64,000 nt of DNA, from the NCBI GenBank assembly GCA_002257205.1, contig NCHM01000001.1, forward strand, positions 38,934 through 102,933, written 5' to 3'. Shown piece by piece: positions 38,756 through 47,035 of the stretch; within the stretch, counting starts at the first letter, position 1; each line of letters opens with the position of its first letter. The notes beneath the pieces are model-generated. The model saw only the letters and a list, made by a program, of their open reading frames with translations. It made no database searches and was not told the origin of the DNA. This DNA comes from Rhizobiales bacterium 24-66-13 (lineage in GTDB: Bacteria > Pseudomonadota > Alphaproteobacteria > Rhizobiales > Xanthobacteraceae). Position numbers and translations under genes: made by a program.

Positions 38756-39952
38756 CTATGCGGCCTTTTCCAGCAAGGTCTTTGCTTTCGCCTCCAGTTC
38801 AAGCCGCCCGTCCTGATGGGGCTTGGTGCGGGCATGGGCGGTCATGCCCTGCACGAAATCAAAGATGCTTTCCGGCGGGCGGCCTTCCTCCTGCAAGACG
38901 GTCTCGATGATCTTCCCCGTCTCGGACTTGCTGAACCCGCGCTTGCGCAAGAAGGTCTCGCGGTCCTCGTCGGTGCGGGCGACGATCTTCTCCCGCGCGG
39001 CCTTGATGCCGGCGACGAACGGCGTGGGCGAGGAATGGGCGAAGCTGATCAAGGCGGGTGCCGCCTCATGGGCGAAACGCTGCGCCGCGAACTTGCTGTG
39101 CCGGATGCTGATTTCCTCGAAGCCTTCCACGCCCCAAAGGTTGCGGTTCATGCAAACCGCGCGGAGATAAAAAGAGGCGATGCCTAGGGTCTTCGATCCG
39201 ACTTCACTATTCCAGCAATAGAAGCCCCGGAAATACAAATCCGGCTCCCCGTTCGGCAGGCGTCCAGCTTCGATGGGGTGGGTGTCGTCCACCAAAAACA
39301 GAAACACGTCGCGGTCGCTGGCGTAAAGCGTCGTCGTGTCCTTGGTCACGTCTACAAAGGGATTGTGCGTCATGGTCGCCCAATCCAGCACGCCGGGCAC
39401 CTTCCACATGGTATCGCCGATGCCATTACCGGCGATCTTCATCACGGCGCCGACAAGTTCGTGGTCCCAGATACGGCCATAATCGGGGCCGGTCACGGCG
39501 CGAAGCTCAACGCGGCCGTCATCCGTTTCCAACGTCTTCACAAGCTCGGCGCGGTGTGACAGCAAACCATGCTGCAGGTTGATGCCGGCGAGCGGCGCGG
39601 GAAGCTGGCGCATATAGGTCGCGGGCGCGCCCACAAGGCTGCACAACTGCCCGAAGCTCCAATGGGTCGGGGCAATGGGCGCATCCTGTCCGGGGACGAA
39701 GAGCGAAAGCCGCTCGGCATCCTCCCGGCTCGCCTCCACGCGCACGGCGCGGCTCTCCACGGTGCGGGCGGTGGCGCGATCCGCGCGGGCCTTCACGGCG
39801 TCATATAGTTCGGTGAGGGACAGATAGCGCTCATCGTCCGGGCGCGAGAACCATTCCGACGATACGCGGCCGATCCGCTCGCCGCGTGAGATGTCCACGC
39901 GGAAGCCGCTTTCAACGGGCTGGCCGTTCTGGCTGGTGCTGATGATGTTCAT
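38756..39952 (-). CDS. DUF932 protein (phage/plasmid-like)
   Basis: Protein of 398 residues of DUF932: GDTMWKVPGVLDWATMTHNP, SDRDVFLFLVDDTHPIEAGR, LYFRGFYCWNSEVGSKTLGI, AVCMNRNLWGVEGFEEISIR. The family is frequent on conjugative elements and some members resemble anti-restriction or DNA-binding proteins; no activity is established here. ATG 39952. Its 5' region is a near copy of the one before the ParB-like gene at 47036-49222. Confidence 0.88.
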   Translation of the reverse strand: MNIISTSQNGQPVESGFRVDISRGERIGRVSSEWFSRPDDERYLSLTELYDAVKARADRATARTVESRAVRVEASREDAERLSLFVPGQDAPIAPTHWSFGQLCSLVGAPATYMRQLPAPLAGINLQHGLLSHRAELVKTLETDDGRVELRAVTGPDYGRIWDHELVGAVMKIAGNGIGDTMWKVPGVLDWATMTHNPFVDVTKDTTTLYASDRDVFLFLVDDTHPIEAGRLPNGEPDLYFRGFYCWNSEVGSKTLGIASFYLRAVCMNRNLWGVEGFEEISIRHSKFAAQRFAHEAAPALISFAHSSPTPFVAGIKAAREKIVARTDEDRETFLRKRGFSKSETGKIIETVLQEEGRPPESIFDFVQGMTAHARTKPHQDGRLELEAKAKTLLEKAA

Positions 39953-39971
39953 GGTCGTTGCTCCTTTTCCC

Positions 39972-40258
39972 GTAAATGCCGAAGGCATGTCCCCCGACAT
40001 GCCTTCCGGGGGCGCGTGAGCGCGCGGGGATGGAGGGGCAAATGCCGGCGCGCGGAGCCGGGCTGTCCGGCCGAGCGGGGTGGGTGCCCATGATGTGGGA
40101 AGGATGATCGTCATGACCGCCTTGCGAGGCGGCGGCCCTGCTCTGCAACAGGCGGCATTTGCGGGGAGCAAGGGGAAAGTCCCCCTTGGCTCCCCCGAGG
40201 ATCGGCAAGGCTCCGGCCGCGGCCGATCAGGACAAAGGGAGCGCAGCTCGCCATACTC
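39972..40258 (-). repeat. Repeated leader, copy A, upstream of DUF932
   Basis: About 290 bp similar to 49240-49525 before the ParB-like gene. Shared blocks are the hairpin AAGGCATGTC-N4-GACATGCCTT (39982-40005), the GGGGGCGCGTGAGCGCGCGG block, GCCTTGCGAGG with flanks, ATCGGCAAGGCT and CCGATCAGG(A/G)CAAAG. The conservation suggests a common promoter with an RNA or protein-binding leader. A 34-bp piece recurs at 40930-40963. Confidence 0.7.
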
Positions 40259-40398
40259 GATGCAGGCTGTGGGAACCATCGTCAGCCCCGGCCGATGGCC
40301 GTCCACCTCTCGCAATCGTCGCGGAGATGGGCTATATAGATCGAAATTCAATATCGAAATCGGACCTGATTTTGATGCCATTATTCGAGGACGAGGCC

Positions 40399-40644
40399 AT
40401 GCAGCGCGTGGAAGCCGAAATCGCCGTCAGCGTCTCCGACCTGAAGAAGAACCCCACCGCCATCGTCGACGGCGCGCGGGGCAGCGCGGTCGCGATCCTG
40501 AACCACAACCGGGTCATGGCCTATATGGTGCCGGCCGATACCTATGAGGCGATGATGGACGCGCTCGACGATCAGGCGCTGGTCGAAATCGCCAAGGCGC
40601 GCGCGAACGAGAAGGGCGTGCCGGTCAGCCTCGATGACCTATAG
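40399..40644 (+). CDS. Antitoxin of the Phd/YefM (StbD-like) type
   Basis: Antitoxin of 81 residues: VEAEIAVSVSDLKKNPTAIV, AVAILNHNRVMAYMVPADTY, with a flexible C-terminal toxin-binding tail. Start ATG 40399 with GAGGACGAGG before it; the ATG at 40375 would add eight residues. Direct repeats ATCGAAAT just upstream (40350-40370) could be its autoregulatory site. It overlaps the toxin gene by 11 bases. Confidence 0.88.
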   Translation: MQRVEAEIAVSVSDLKKNPTAIVDGARGSAVAILNHNRVMAYMVPADTYEAMMDALDDQALVEIAKARANEKGVPVSLDDL

Positions 40645-40918
40645 GCTGGAGTTCCTGCCCTCCGCGCGCAAGGAATGGGACAAGCTCGGCGCGACGCTGC
40701 GCGAGCAGTTCAAGAAGAAGCTGGCGGAGCGCATGAGCCAACCGCATGTGCAGGCCGACGCGCTGCGCGGCATGCCGGATCATTACAAGATCAAGCTGCG
40801 CTCGGCCGGTTATCGGCTGGTCTATCGCGTCGAGGATGAAAGGGTCACGGTGGTCGTCGTTGCCGTGGGGAAGCGCGAGCGTTCCGAGGTGTATGAGGCG
40901 GCGAAGAAGCGCCGTTAG
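40634..40918 (+). CDS. RelE/StbE-family toxin
   Basis: Toxin of 94 residues of the RelE superfamily, which cleaves mRNA on the ribosome: YRLEFLPSARKEWDKLGATL, KIKLRSAGYRLVYRVEDERV, VVAVGKRERSEVYEAAKKR. Basic, correct length, with the conserved Arg and Tyr residues near the C-terminus. The pair would select for maintenance of the element. Confidence 0.92.
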   Translation: MTYRLEFLPSARKEWDKLGATLREQFKKKLAERMSQPHVQADALRGMPDHYKIKLRSAGYRLVYRVEDERVTVVVVAVGKRERSEVYEAAKKRR

Positions 40919-40929
40919 GACGCTTCACA

Positions 40930-40963
40930 GCCGATCAGGGCAAAGGGAGCACGGCTCGCCGTA
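40930..40963 (-). repeat. Third, partial copy of the leader repeat
   Basis: Carries CCGATCAGGGCAAAGGGAGC followed by a CGGCTCGCCGTAT-like end, matching the distal end of the repeated leaders at 40225-40256 and 49489-49522. Located directly after the toxin stop and before the terminator hairpin; without the rest of the leader it has no adjacent gene to drive. Confidence 0.6.
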
Positions 40964-40998
40964 TCTCCTTCGGGCGGCGGCGGGCATGAACATGGCGA

Positions 40999-41018
40999 AG
41001 CCCCGCTTGCGCGGGGCT
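40999..41018. terminator. Bidirectional terminator between toxin gene and DUF736 copy 2
   Basis: AGCCCCGC-ttgc-GCGGGGCT, a perfect 8-bp stem with a 4-base loop, placed between two convergent genes. There is no strong T run, but the location suits a shared terminator. Confidence 0.65.
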
Positions 41019-41037
41019 CCCCCTGTGGCGGCCGGTG

Positions 41038-41349
41038 TCACTCGGCGGCGCGGCGGGACCAGATGAGTGCGAACTCACCCTCAGTCTCTGTCTCGACCAG
41101 GCTAGCATAGATCGGAGCCGGGAATGATGGATCGTCCAGCTTGACGGAGTGGTAGTCGCGGCCCTCGCGCGAGGTCTTCTTCCACGCCGCTCCGAACTCG
41201 GTGGCACCGGAGAAGATGCGGAAGTCCGGCCCCTTCTCGTTGTCGCCTTCGGCGGGGACAAATTCGACTGCCTTGACGTTGAGGCTCAGGGTCTTGACCG
41301 CGCCCTTGAAGCCCTTGGCGGTGGCTGTGAAAGTGCCGATGGTAGCCAT
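41038..41349 (-). CDS. DUF736 protein, copy 2
   Basis: Protein of 103 residues: [60 protein letters not shown], ending SRRAAE. ATG 41349 follows AAGGAACC. Divergent from copy 1 (33819-34148), so an independent acquisition or old duplication. A degenerate copy lies inverted beside it at 41615-42000. Confidence 0.9.
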   Translation of the reverse strand: MATIGTFTATAKGFKGAVKTLSLNVKAVEFVPAEGDNEKGPDFRIFSGATEFGAAWKKTSREGRDYHSVKLDDPSFPAPIYASLVETETEGEFALIWSRRAAE

Positions 41350-41614
41350 TGCGGTGGTTCCTTCTACTGACCGGGCCGCGCCCATCGCGGCCTCGATGGG
41401 GGTCGGCAGACCGGGGACGATCGGCCCGCAACATCCGGCGAGGACTTTTTCGCTTCGCGGTGCAAAGCCGGCCCTGGCCGGCGGCGGGAAAAAGCCGCAG
41501 GCGGCGTGTTGCGGGTTCAAGATCGAGGTGACGCCCGCGTCGCCGGTCTTCGGTCAGACCCCTGCCTATCGAGGACGAGATGGACGTGGCTTGAGACAGG
41601 CGGACAGGAGGAAC

Positions 41615-42000
41615 CGCCCGATAGCTGCAATCGAAGCGACGCTTTCACCGCCACCGCCAAGGGCTTCTCCGAGAGGGCCGGACAGGCCCCCAGCCTCACC
41701 GGCGGGGCGAAGTGATCCGTTCTCCCTGACGATCGGCCGGCGACAATGAGAGCGGGCTGAACCCTCTCCGCTCCCTGTCTGCCACCGAGTTCGGGGCGGC
41801 GTGCAAGAAACGACATTGCTCTCGCGTGGGGACGTGGCTGCCTCGCCTCCACAAGCGCCCTGACGATACGGGCTTTCCCGATCCGTTCGATGCAATGCGG
41901 GTACGGTCGAGACCGACATCGGGGACAGGATCGTCCTCATCCCGTCCCGTCATCACGATTTGCCGAGTGACGCCGGCCGCCACAGGGGAAGCCCCTCGAA
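41615..42000 (+). pseudogene. Decayed DUF736 copy in inverted orientation
   Basis: Alignment by eye with the gene at 41038-41349 follows its whole length. GGAGGAACCG matches its ribosome site, CTTTCACCGCCACCGCCAAG its codons 5-11, GCCACCGAGTTCGG its middle, and TGTGGCGGCCGG with GTCACTCGG the sequence just after its stop. The start is ATA and the frame is broken by indels. No other gene is visible between 41350 and 42200. Confidence 0.75.
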
Positions 42001-42200
42001 AGCGGCGGGCTTTATCGTGGGAATGCCCGCCGCCGCTGTCCCGCGCGTCAGGGATCGTTACCGGAGGCGAAGACCCGCAAGTGGCTTCGGAAGCCACCGC
42101 AGGAGGCGCGTAGAGCCCGGCCCGAAGGGCGACGCCTAGCATCTCAGAAATATAGGGGGTGAGAATGTGTCAGCGATGGGATAATTGCACTGCTGTTCGA

Positions 42201-42470
42201 TCATAACGTCTTGCGCTTCGCTTTACGCTTCGACGCAATTGCAGATACTTCGCGGATGACGTCATGAGGATCGAAGCCGATCGTTTCGGCCAGCTCAAGG
42301 AACTCGACGACATCGATGCGACGGCCGCCGGATTCGATCGCGGCAACGACGGACTGGTATCGGCCGAGCGCTTCGGCCAGATCGGACTGGCTCATGCCGG
42401 CTTCCCGGCGCTTGTCGACGATGAGCTGAACCAGACGCATATGCCTTGGCGAGCGAAGCGTTTTTTGCAT
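42201..42470 (-). CDS. XRE-family helix-turn-helix regulator
   Basis: Protein of 89 residues with a Cro/C1-type HTH (LIVDKRREAGMSQSDLAEAL, SVVAAIESGGRRIDVVEFLE) and a basic tail (KRKAKRKTL). Divergent from the gene at 42566 with a palindrome between them, suggesting that it controls both. Confidence 0.85.
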   Translation of the reverse strand: MQKTLRSPRHMRLVQLIVDKRREAGMSQSDLAEALGRYQSVVAAIESGGRRIDVVEFLELAETIGFDPHDVIREVSAIASKRKAKRKTL

Positions 42471-42523
42471 ATGCCCTGCCGGTCATTGACGAAACCGGCA
42501 GATCAATTAAACCGAAATACAGA

Positions 42524-42542
42524 TAACCAGAAAATCTGGTTA
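42524..42542. promoter_or_regulatory. Palindromic operator in the XRE/PAS-like divergent region
   Basis: TAACCAGA-aaa-TCTGGTTA, a perfect 8-bp inverted repeat, located 54 bp upstream of the XRE gene and 24 bp before the divergent gene at 42566. The natural ligand would be the XRE regulator. Confidence 0.6.
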
Positions 42543-42565
42543 CCTTTGGCACGACGGATTCCGGC

Positions 42566-43003
42566 ATGGATTCTCGATTGTTGGCGGACCGACACCCAGC
42601 GCTAGGCCAGCTCTATCGCGTCTGGCTTGCGCGCGGTGAAGGCGCGGCCATGCCGCTGGCCGGAAACATCACCGAGCGCCTGGCCGATCTGGATGACGTG
42701 ATCGTGGTGATCCGGCGCCCAGCCGAATCGGATGAGACGCTGAGGATCGAACGCAGCGGCAAGGATGTTGACCGGCTCTATGGAGTTGCTTTGGCGGGTG
42801 AGCCGGTCGGTCGGCTCACGCCGTCGAGTGCGGATGCGGACAATGAGGCGGCCGTCGTTCTCGCATCCGGGCGCACGCTGATGATGGAAGATCAGGCGCA
42901 GCTTTCGGGTGGATCTGTGCGCGTGGTCCGGCTCTATCTGCCGTTTGCCGACGAAGCTGGTGCTGTGGCAGGCGTTGTGGTCGGCATCGTCAAAGCCGCC
43001 TGA
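42566..43003 (+). CDS. Hypothetical protein, possibly PAS_5-like
   Basis: Protein of 145 residues: [80 protein letters not shown]. The arrangement of a variable N-terminus, an RIERSG strand and a late RLYLPF strand resembles PAS_5-type proteins of alphaproteobacteria. No catalytic motif. Stop codon lies within a strong palindrome (42999-43026). Confidence 0.6.
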   Translation: MDSRLLADRHPALGQLYRVWLARGEGAAMPLAGNITERLADLDDVIVVIRRPAESDETLRIERSGKDVDRLYGVALAGEPVGRLTPSSADADNEAAVVLASGRTLMMEDQAQLSGGSVRVVRLYLPFADEAGAVAGVVVGIVKAA

Positions 43004-43026
43004 AATCCGCAAAAGCGGATTTCAGG
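42999..43026 (+). terminator. Perfect 12-bp palindrome at the stop of the PAS-like gene
   Basis: CCTGAAATCCGC-aaaa-GCGGATTTCAGG. Works as a terminator hairpin for the upstream gene. Its core AATCCGC-N4-GCGGATT also occurs inside trbC at 25769-25786, hinting at a dispersed palindromic repeat. Confidence 0.65.
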
Positions 43027-43088
43027 AAACGGAGCGATCATCATTGCGACCGTCCGGCAACCGCGTAGCCGGCGAGCAGCATTGCGTT

Positions 43089-43340
43089 GCCGGCCCGTCC
43101 GCACTGATCGGGGCATCCAACTTCTTCGAGCTGGCCGTTGCTGCCGCCATCAGCCTGTTCGGGTTCCATTCGGGAGCCGCGCTCGCCACCGTCGTCGGCG
43201 TGCTGATCGAGGTGCCGGTGATGCTCACCGTCGTCTGGATCGCGAACCGCTCCAAGGGCTGGTATGAGGACGGACCTGCGGTATCCCGGCTCGCCGCGGC
43301 GACGCGTGCCGAGCGACAATTTCGAGGATTGTCGAAATAG
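43089..43340 (+). pseudogene. C-terminal remnant of an ACR3 arsenite permease
   Basis: The frame reads [59 protein letters not shown], the last helices of ACR3-type arsenite efflux permeases. The first about 270 residues are absent and the sequence before it is unrelated, so this is a 5'-truncated relic just before arsR. Confidence 0.8.
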
Positions 43341-43365
43341 GTGTTGACCTCCCGATCGGTCAGGC
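43319..43365 (+). promoter_or_regulatory. arsR promoter and operator
   Basis: ATTTCGA-N6-TCGAAAT (43319-43338) is an inverted repeat overlapping the end of the permease remnant. It is followed by a TTGACC -35-like hexamer about 35 bp before the arsR ATG. ArsR repressors autoregulate at such palindromes overlapping the promoter. Confidence 0.5.
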
Positions 43366-43379
43366 CGTAGGCTATTTCC

Positions 43380-43700
43380 ATGAACATCGAACAAGCAGCA
43401 AAACAGCTCGAGGCCCTTGGCAATCCGACCCGGCTTCAGGTTTATCGCACCCTGGTTCGCGCGGGCGACGGCGGATTGCCGGTCGGCGGCCTTCAGGAGA
43501 AGCTCGGGATCGCAGCGTCGACGCTTTCCCATCATCTCCACCGGTTGATCTTGACAGGTCTGGTGACGCAGGAGCGGCAGGTAACGACCCTGATCTGCCG
43601 CGCCAACTACCCCGCCATGGACGGTCTTGTCGGCTTCCTCGTCGATGAATGCTGCGTCGATGCCCCATGCACCGCGAGCGAGGATGAGGCAGCAGCCTAA
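43380..43700 (+). CDS. arsR: ArsR-family metalloregulator
   Basis: Winged-helix repressor of 106 residues: LEALGNPTRLQVYRTLVRAG, GIAASTLSHHLHRLILTGLV. Cysteines lie in the C-terminal tail (VDECCVDAPC) rather than in the DNA-binding helix, a known alternative As(III) site. Starts at ATG 43380 and leads the run to the flavoprotein and the MFS relic. Confidence 0.92.
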   Translation: MNIEQAAKQLEALGNPTRLQVYRTLVRAGDGGLPVGGLQEKLGIAASTLSHHLHRLILTGLVTQERQVTTLICRANYPAMDGLVGFLVDECCVDAPCTASEDEAAA

Positions 43701-43748
43701 CGGCCCTTCTTTTTGTCTCTTATTTCGATGATCCCGGAAGGATAGAAC

Positions 43749-45143
43749 ATGACCGCGCGAGCTCTCGAATCCCTGCCCATCGCCGTCATCGGCGGCGGAC
43801 CTGTGGGTCTTGCCGCCGCCGCGCATCTCGTTGCACGCAATCTGCCGGTGAAGCTGTATGAGGCCGGCCCTGCGGTCGGCGCCAATATGCGCGATTGGGG
43901 CCATGTTCGCGTCTTCACGCCGTGGCGCTACTGCGTCGACGCTGCCTCCACGAGCCTGCTCGAACGGCGGGGATGGCGTCTGCCGCCGGCGGATGTGTTT
44001 CCGACCGGCAGTGAGATCGTGACCAGCTACCTCGAACCGCTCGCGGCGACGCCGGAATTGGCCGACGTGATCGAGACAGGGGCACGCATTATGGCGATCT
44101 CGCGACATGGCATCGACAAAGTGGTCAGCCGTGACCGTGCGGAGCGGCCGTTCGTCCTGGCGGTGAAGACCGCAGGCGGGGTCCGCCGCGATCTCGCCCG
44201 CGCCGTGATCGACGCTTCCGGGACCTGGGCGACTCCGAACCCGCTTGGCGCAAGCGGCCTGCCGGCCGATGGCGAAGCCGAGTTCGCCGATCGCATCGCC
44301 TACGGCATTCCCGACGTGCTCAGCCGTGATCGGGACGACTATGCCGGACGCACGACGTTGGTGGTCGGCGCCGGCCATTCCGCAGCGAACGCGCTGCTCG
44401 ACCTTACCCGCCTGGCGGAGACCAATCCGGCCACCGCGTCGATCTGGGCAACGCGCAGCACCAATCTCGTCCGCATCTATGGCGGCGGCGACGCCGACGA
44501 CTTGCCAGCGCGCGGCGAGCTTGGCGCCGATACCAGAGAGCTTGTCGAGAGCGGTCGCGTGCCGCTTGTCGCTGGCTTCGCGATCCTCGCTCTGCGCGAG
44601 GAAGATGGCAGGATCATAGTCGAGGGCGAGACGGCCGAGGGACCGAGGACAATTGGTCCCGTCGATCGGATCATCACCGCGACCGGCCAGCGTCCCGACC
44701 TGTCGATCACGCGCGAACTGCGTCTCGATCTCGATCCCTGGCTCGAAAGCACCAAGGCGCTTGGGCCGTTGATCGATCCCAACGAGCACTCCTGCGGTTC
44801 AGTCCCGCCACATGGACATCGCGAGCTGGCCCATCTTGAACCCGGCTTCTACACGGTCGGCATCAAGAGCTATGGCCGCGCACCGACCTTCCTTCTTCTG
44901 ACGGGCTACGAGCAGGTCCGCTCGATCGTCGCAGCACTCGCGGGCGACCTGGCGGCGGCCGATAATGTTCAACTCGTGCTGCCGGAGACCGGCGTTTGCA
45001 CCACGACCTTTTCGGTAGATGGCGGCGTGGCCGGCGGATGCTGCGGAGGCCCCGCGCCCGCTAAGGCCGATGCCTGCTGCGTCGCTGATGCCGTGGCCAA
45101 GGACGATGGCAAGAAGGGATGCGGCTGCGGGGTTGCCGCGTGA
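43749..45143 (+). CDS. ArsO-like FAD/NAD(P)-binding protein with Cys-rich tail
   Basis: Flavoprotein of 464 residues with two dinucleotide folds (IAVIGGGPVGLAAAAHLVAR at residue 10 and RTTLVVGAGHSAANALLDLT at about residue 197) and the motif IITATGQRPDLSI. It resembles the putative flavin monooxygenases (ArsO) of arsenic islands, whose reaction is not settled. The last 50 residues hold CCGG, CC and CGCG cysteines that could bind As(III) or another metal. Its stop overlaps the GTG of the MFS gene. Confidence 0.82.
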   Translation: MTARALESLPIAVIGGGPVGLAAAAHLVARNLPVKLYEAGPAVGANMRDWGHVRVFTPWRYCVDAASTSLLERRGWRLPPADVFPTGSEIVTSYLEPLAATPELADVIETGARIMAISRHGIDKVVSRDRAERPFVLAVKTAGGVRRDLARAVIDASGTWATPNPLGASGLPADGEAEFADRIAYGIPDVLSRDRDDYAGRTTLVVGAGHSAANALLDLTRLAETNPATASIWATRSTNLVRIYGGGDADDLPARGELGADTRELVESGRVPLVAGFAILALREEDGRIIVEGETAEGPRTIGPVDRIITATGQRPDLSITRELRLDLDPWLESTKALGPLIDPNEHSCGSVPPHGHRELAHLEPGFYTVGIKSYGRAPTFLLLTGYEQVRSIVAALAGDLAAADNVQLVLPETGVCTTTFSVDGGVAGGCCGGPAPAKADACCVADAVAKDDGKKGCGCGVAA

Positions 45144-46275
45144 GCGCATCTGCCGCTGACGCCGCTTCATCGACTTACCGCCCGCCAAGTTTCCTTCTCG
45201 TCATCCCTGTCCTCGGTGTGACGCAGATCCTTGCCTGGGGTTCGTCCTACTACCTGCTCGCGGTGCTTGCCCAACCGATCGCGGGCGATACTGGGTGGTC
45301 CCTTGCATGGATCGTAGGCGGATTGTCGCTCGGCCTTCTGGTCGCCGGCATCGTCTCGCCGCGCGTCGGCGACAACATCCAGCGGCTTGGCGGCCGCATG
45401 GTTCTGGCGACGAGCGCTGTGTTTCTCGCCCTCGGATTGATCGGACTGGCGCTATCGCCAAACCTGCCGATCTACATCCTCTCGTGGCTGCTGCTCGGCG
45501 TCGGTATGGGCGCTGGCCTCTACGATGCGGCGTTCGCCACGCTCGGCCGCCTCTATGGGCAGCGTGCGCGCACGGCGATTGCGACACTGACCCTGTTTGG
45601 CGCACCGTTCTGCTCCCACTCTATGTCTTTGCGCTGCCGAGGGAGCCAAGACAGAACGCTAGCGCGCGCCGGCATGAAGATGCCCACGCCGCGAGCACCA
45701 ATTCGCATGTCCCGGCCGGATCGAGGCTGGTGTTCGCCTTGATAGCGCTCGTCATCACGATCAGCTCGATGATCTCGGCGTTGCTCTCCGTCCATCTGCT
45801 GACGATCCTCCAGGTCCGCGAGATCGCGCTGGCGGCCGCCGTCGCGCTCGGCGCGATCGTCGGGCCAGCGCAGGTCGGAGCGCGTGCGATCGAGATGCTG
45901 ATCAGCCGCTTTCATCATCCGATCTGGACCAAGTTCGCCTCGACCGTCTTCGTCGCCACCGGCGTGGGCTTGCTCTGGTTGGGACTGCCTGTCGTGGCGG
46001 CGGCGCTCATCTTCTATGGCGCCGGCATCGGCATCGAGTCGATTGCGCGCGGAACGCTGCCGCTGGCGGTGTTCGGAGAACATCGCTACGCGGCCATCAT
46101 GGGCCGCATCGCGATGCCGAGCCTGATCGGACAGGCCGCTTCACCGTCCTTGGGCGCGATGCTGATCGACGGGTTTGGAGCAAACGGCGCTTTAGCGGCG
46201 CTATTTTCCGTAGCTCTTCTGAACGTAATGCTCGTGACCGTCCTGTTCATCCTGCTGCGGAGACGGGCGGCATAG
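45140..46275 (+). pseudogene. MFS efflux transporter (ArsK-like) broken by a deletion and frameshift
   Basis: The N-terminal half reads VTQILAWGSSYYLLAVLAQP, SLAWIVGGLSLGLLVAGIVS, GAGLYDAAFATLGRLYGQRA, TLTLFGA. From about 45,600 the homologous sequence continues in another frame: LLPLYVFALPRE, LVFALIALVITISSMISALL, IGQAASPSLGAMLIDGFGAN. About 30-35 residues normally lying between LTLFG and LPLYVFALPRE are missing. It is coupled by GTGA to the flavoprotein. Related MFS proteins export As(III) or Sb(III); this one is probably inactive. Confidence 0.78.
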
Positions 46276-46357
46276 TTATGTAAACCGATCCGGCTCCGAA
46301 ATGCCCGAAAGCCAAGGGCCGGATCGCCATCACAACATAAGCTTCGGCTCCACATAG

Positions 46358-46389
46358 TTCGGCTTATGTTAAGCTCAACATAAGCCGAA
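46358..46389. terminator. 13-bp hairpin between convergent MFS relic and DUF2958 gene
   Basis: TTCGGCTTATGTT-aagctc-AACATAAGCCGAA, perfect over 13 bp. It covers the stop codon of the minus-strand gene. A further ACATAAGC half lies at 46335. Suits a bidirectional terminator, or the end of an inserted palindromic unit. Confidence 0.65.
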
Positions 46390-46581
46390 CAGCCTCGAGT
46401 CCCCGTCCTCGGGAAAGGCTTCGGTGATGAGCCATGTGGCTCCGGCGTCGGGCGTGAACAGCTTGACGACCGGGAACGGATCGAAGTCGCCGCGCTCCTC
46501 GCTGACGCAACCGTTGTCGATGAGCCGGTCGCGCCAATGGTCGGGGATCTGAGGCTCGGTGCGGGGGAAACGCGGGGTCAT
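46375..46581 (-). CDS. DUF2958 protein, C-terminally truncated
   Basis: Protein of 68 residues: PDHWRDRLIDNGCVSEERGD, DPFPVVKLFTPDAGATWLIT, EAFPEDGDSRLFGLC. This matches the first two thirds of DUF2958, which normally continues beyond FGLCDLG for another 35-40 residues. The frame ends inside the hairpin at 46358-46389, so the 3' end seems to have been cut off. Confidence 0.78.
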   Translation of the reverse strand: MTPRFPRTEPQIPDHWRDRLIDNGCVSEERGDFDPFPVVKLFTPDAGATWLITEAFPEDGDSRLFGLC

Positions 46582-46916
46582 GACGTTATCTCCTCCGGTG
46601 CCGCGCTGATCCCGTGACGCAGGCGAAAGGCGGCGATGGCGCTGGCCTGCCGCACCAGCTTGCTGGCGAGCGCGTCGATCTCGACGCGCCGCTCGAAGCG
46701 CAGCGCGGCGAGCGTTTCCTGAAACTGGCGCTCGTCAACGGGGCTCCATCGGGAGGTCGCAAGTCCGAAGTGCCGGGTCTTGACGTACGTGCTTATGGTG
46801 ATGCGCTCGGCACGCGCGGCGATCTGCCGTTCGATGATGGCAAGGTGGCGCTCGGTCTCGACGCGCGCCGCCTCCATACGGGCCAGCCTCGCCCGCTGCT
46901 CGCTATCGGTTTTCAT
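46578..46916 (-). CDS. Hypothetical coiled-coil protein
   Basis: Protein of 112 residues, mostly helical (SEQRARLARMEAARVETERH, LAIIERQIAARAERITISTY, TLAALRFERRVEIDALASKL). Not recognised as a named family. ATG 46916 follows AGGAAACC; the longer frame from 47039 has no ribosome site. Overlaps the DUF2958 gene by four bases. Confidence 0.7.
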   Translation of the reverse strand: MKTDSEQRARLARMEAARVETERHLAIIERQIAARAERITISTYVKTRHFGLATSRWSPVDERQFQETLAALRFERRVEIDALASKLVRQASAIAAFRLRHGISAAPEEITS

Positions 46917-47035
46917 GGTGAGGTTTCCTGCGGTCATGGGGTCGAGGTCTCCGGCCGCGCCGTGACGGCGCGGCCGGAAAATTCTCGATGCTGTCGAGAG
47001 GCTGGCCGGAGCCGCCGGCGGCTCCGGCCGTGGAT

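Noticed and set aside
42295..42567. Minus-strand frame upstream of the XRE gene that could suggest a HipA N-terminal piece.
   Set aside because: Overlaps the XRE gene in another frame and shows no HipA motif; the XRE gene has no toxin partner here.
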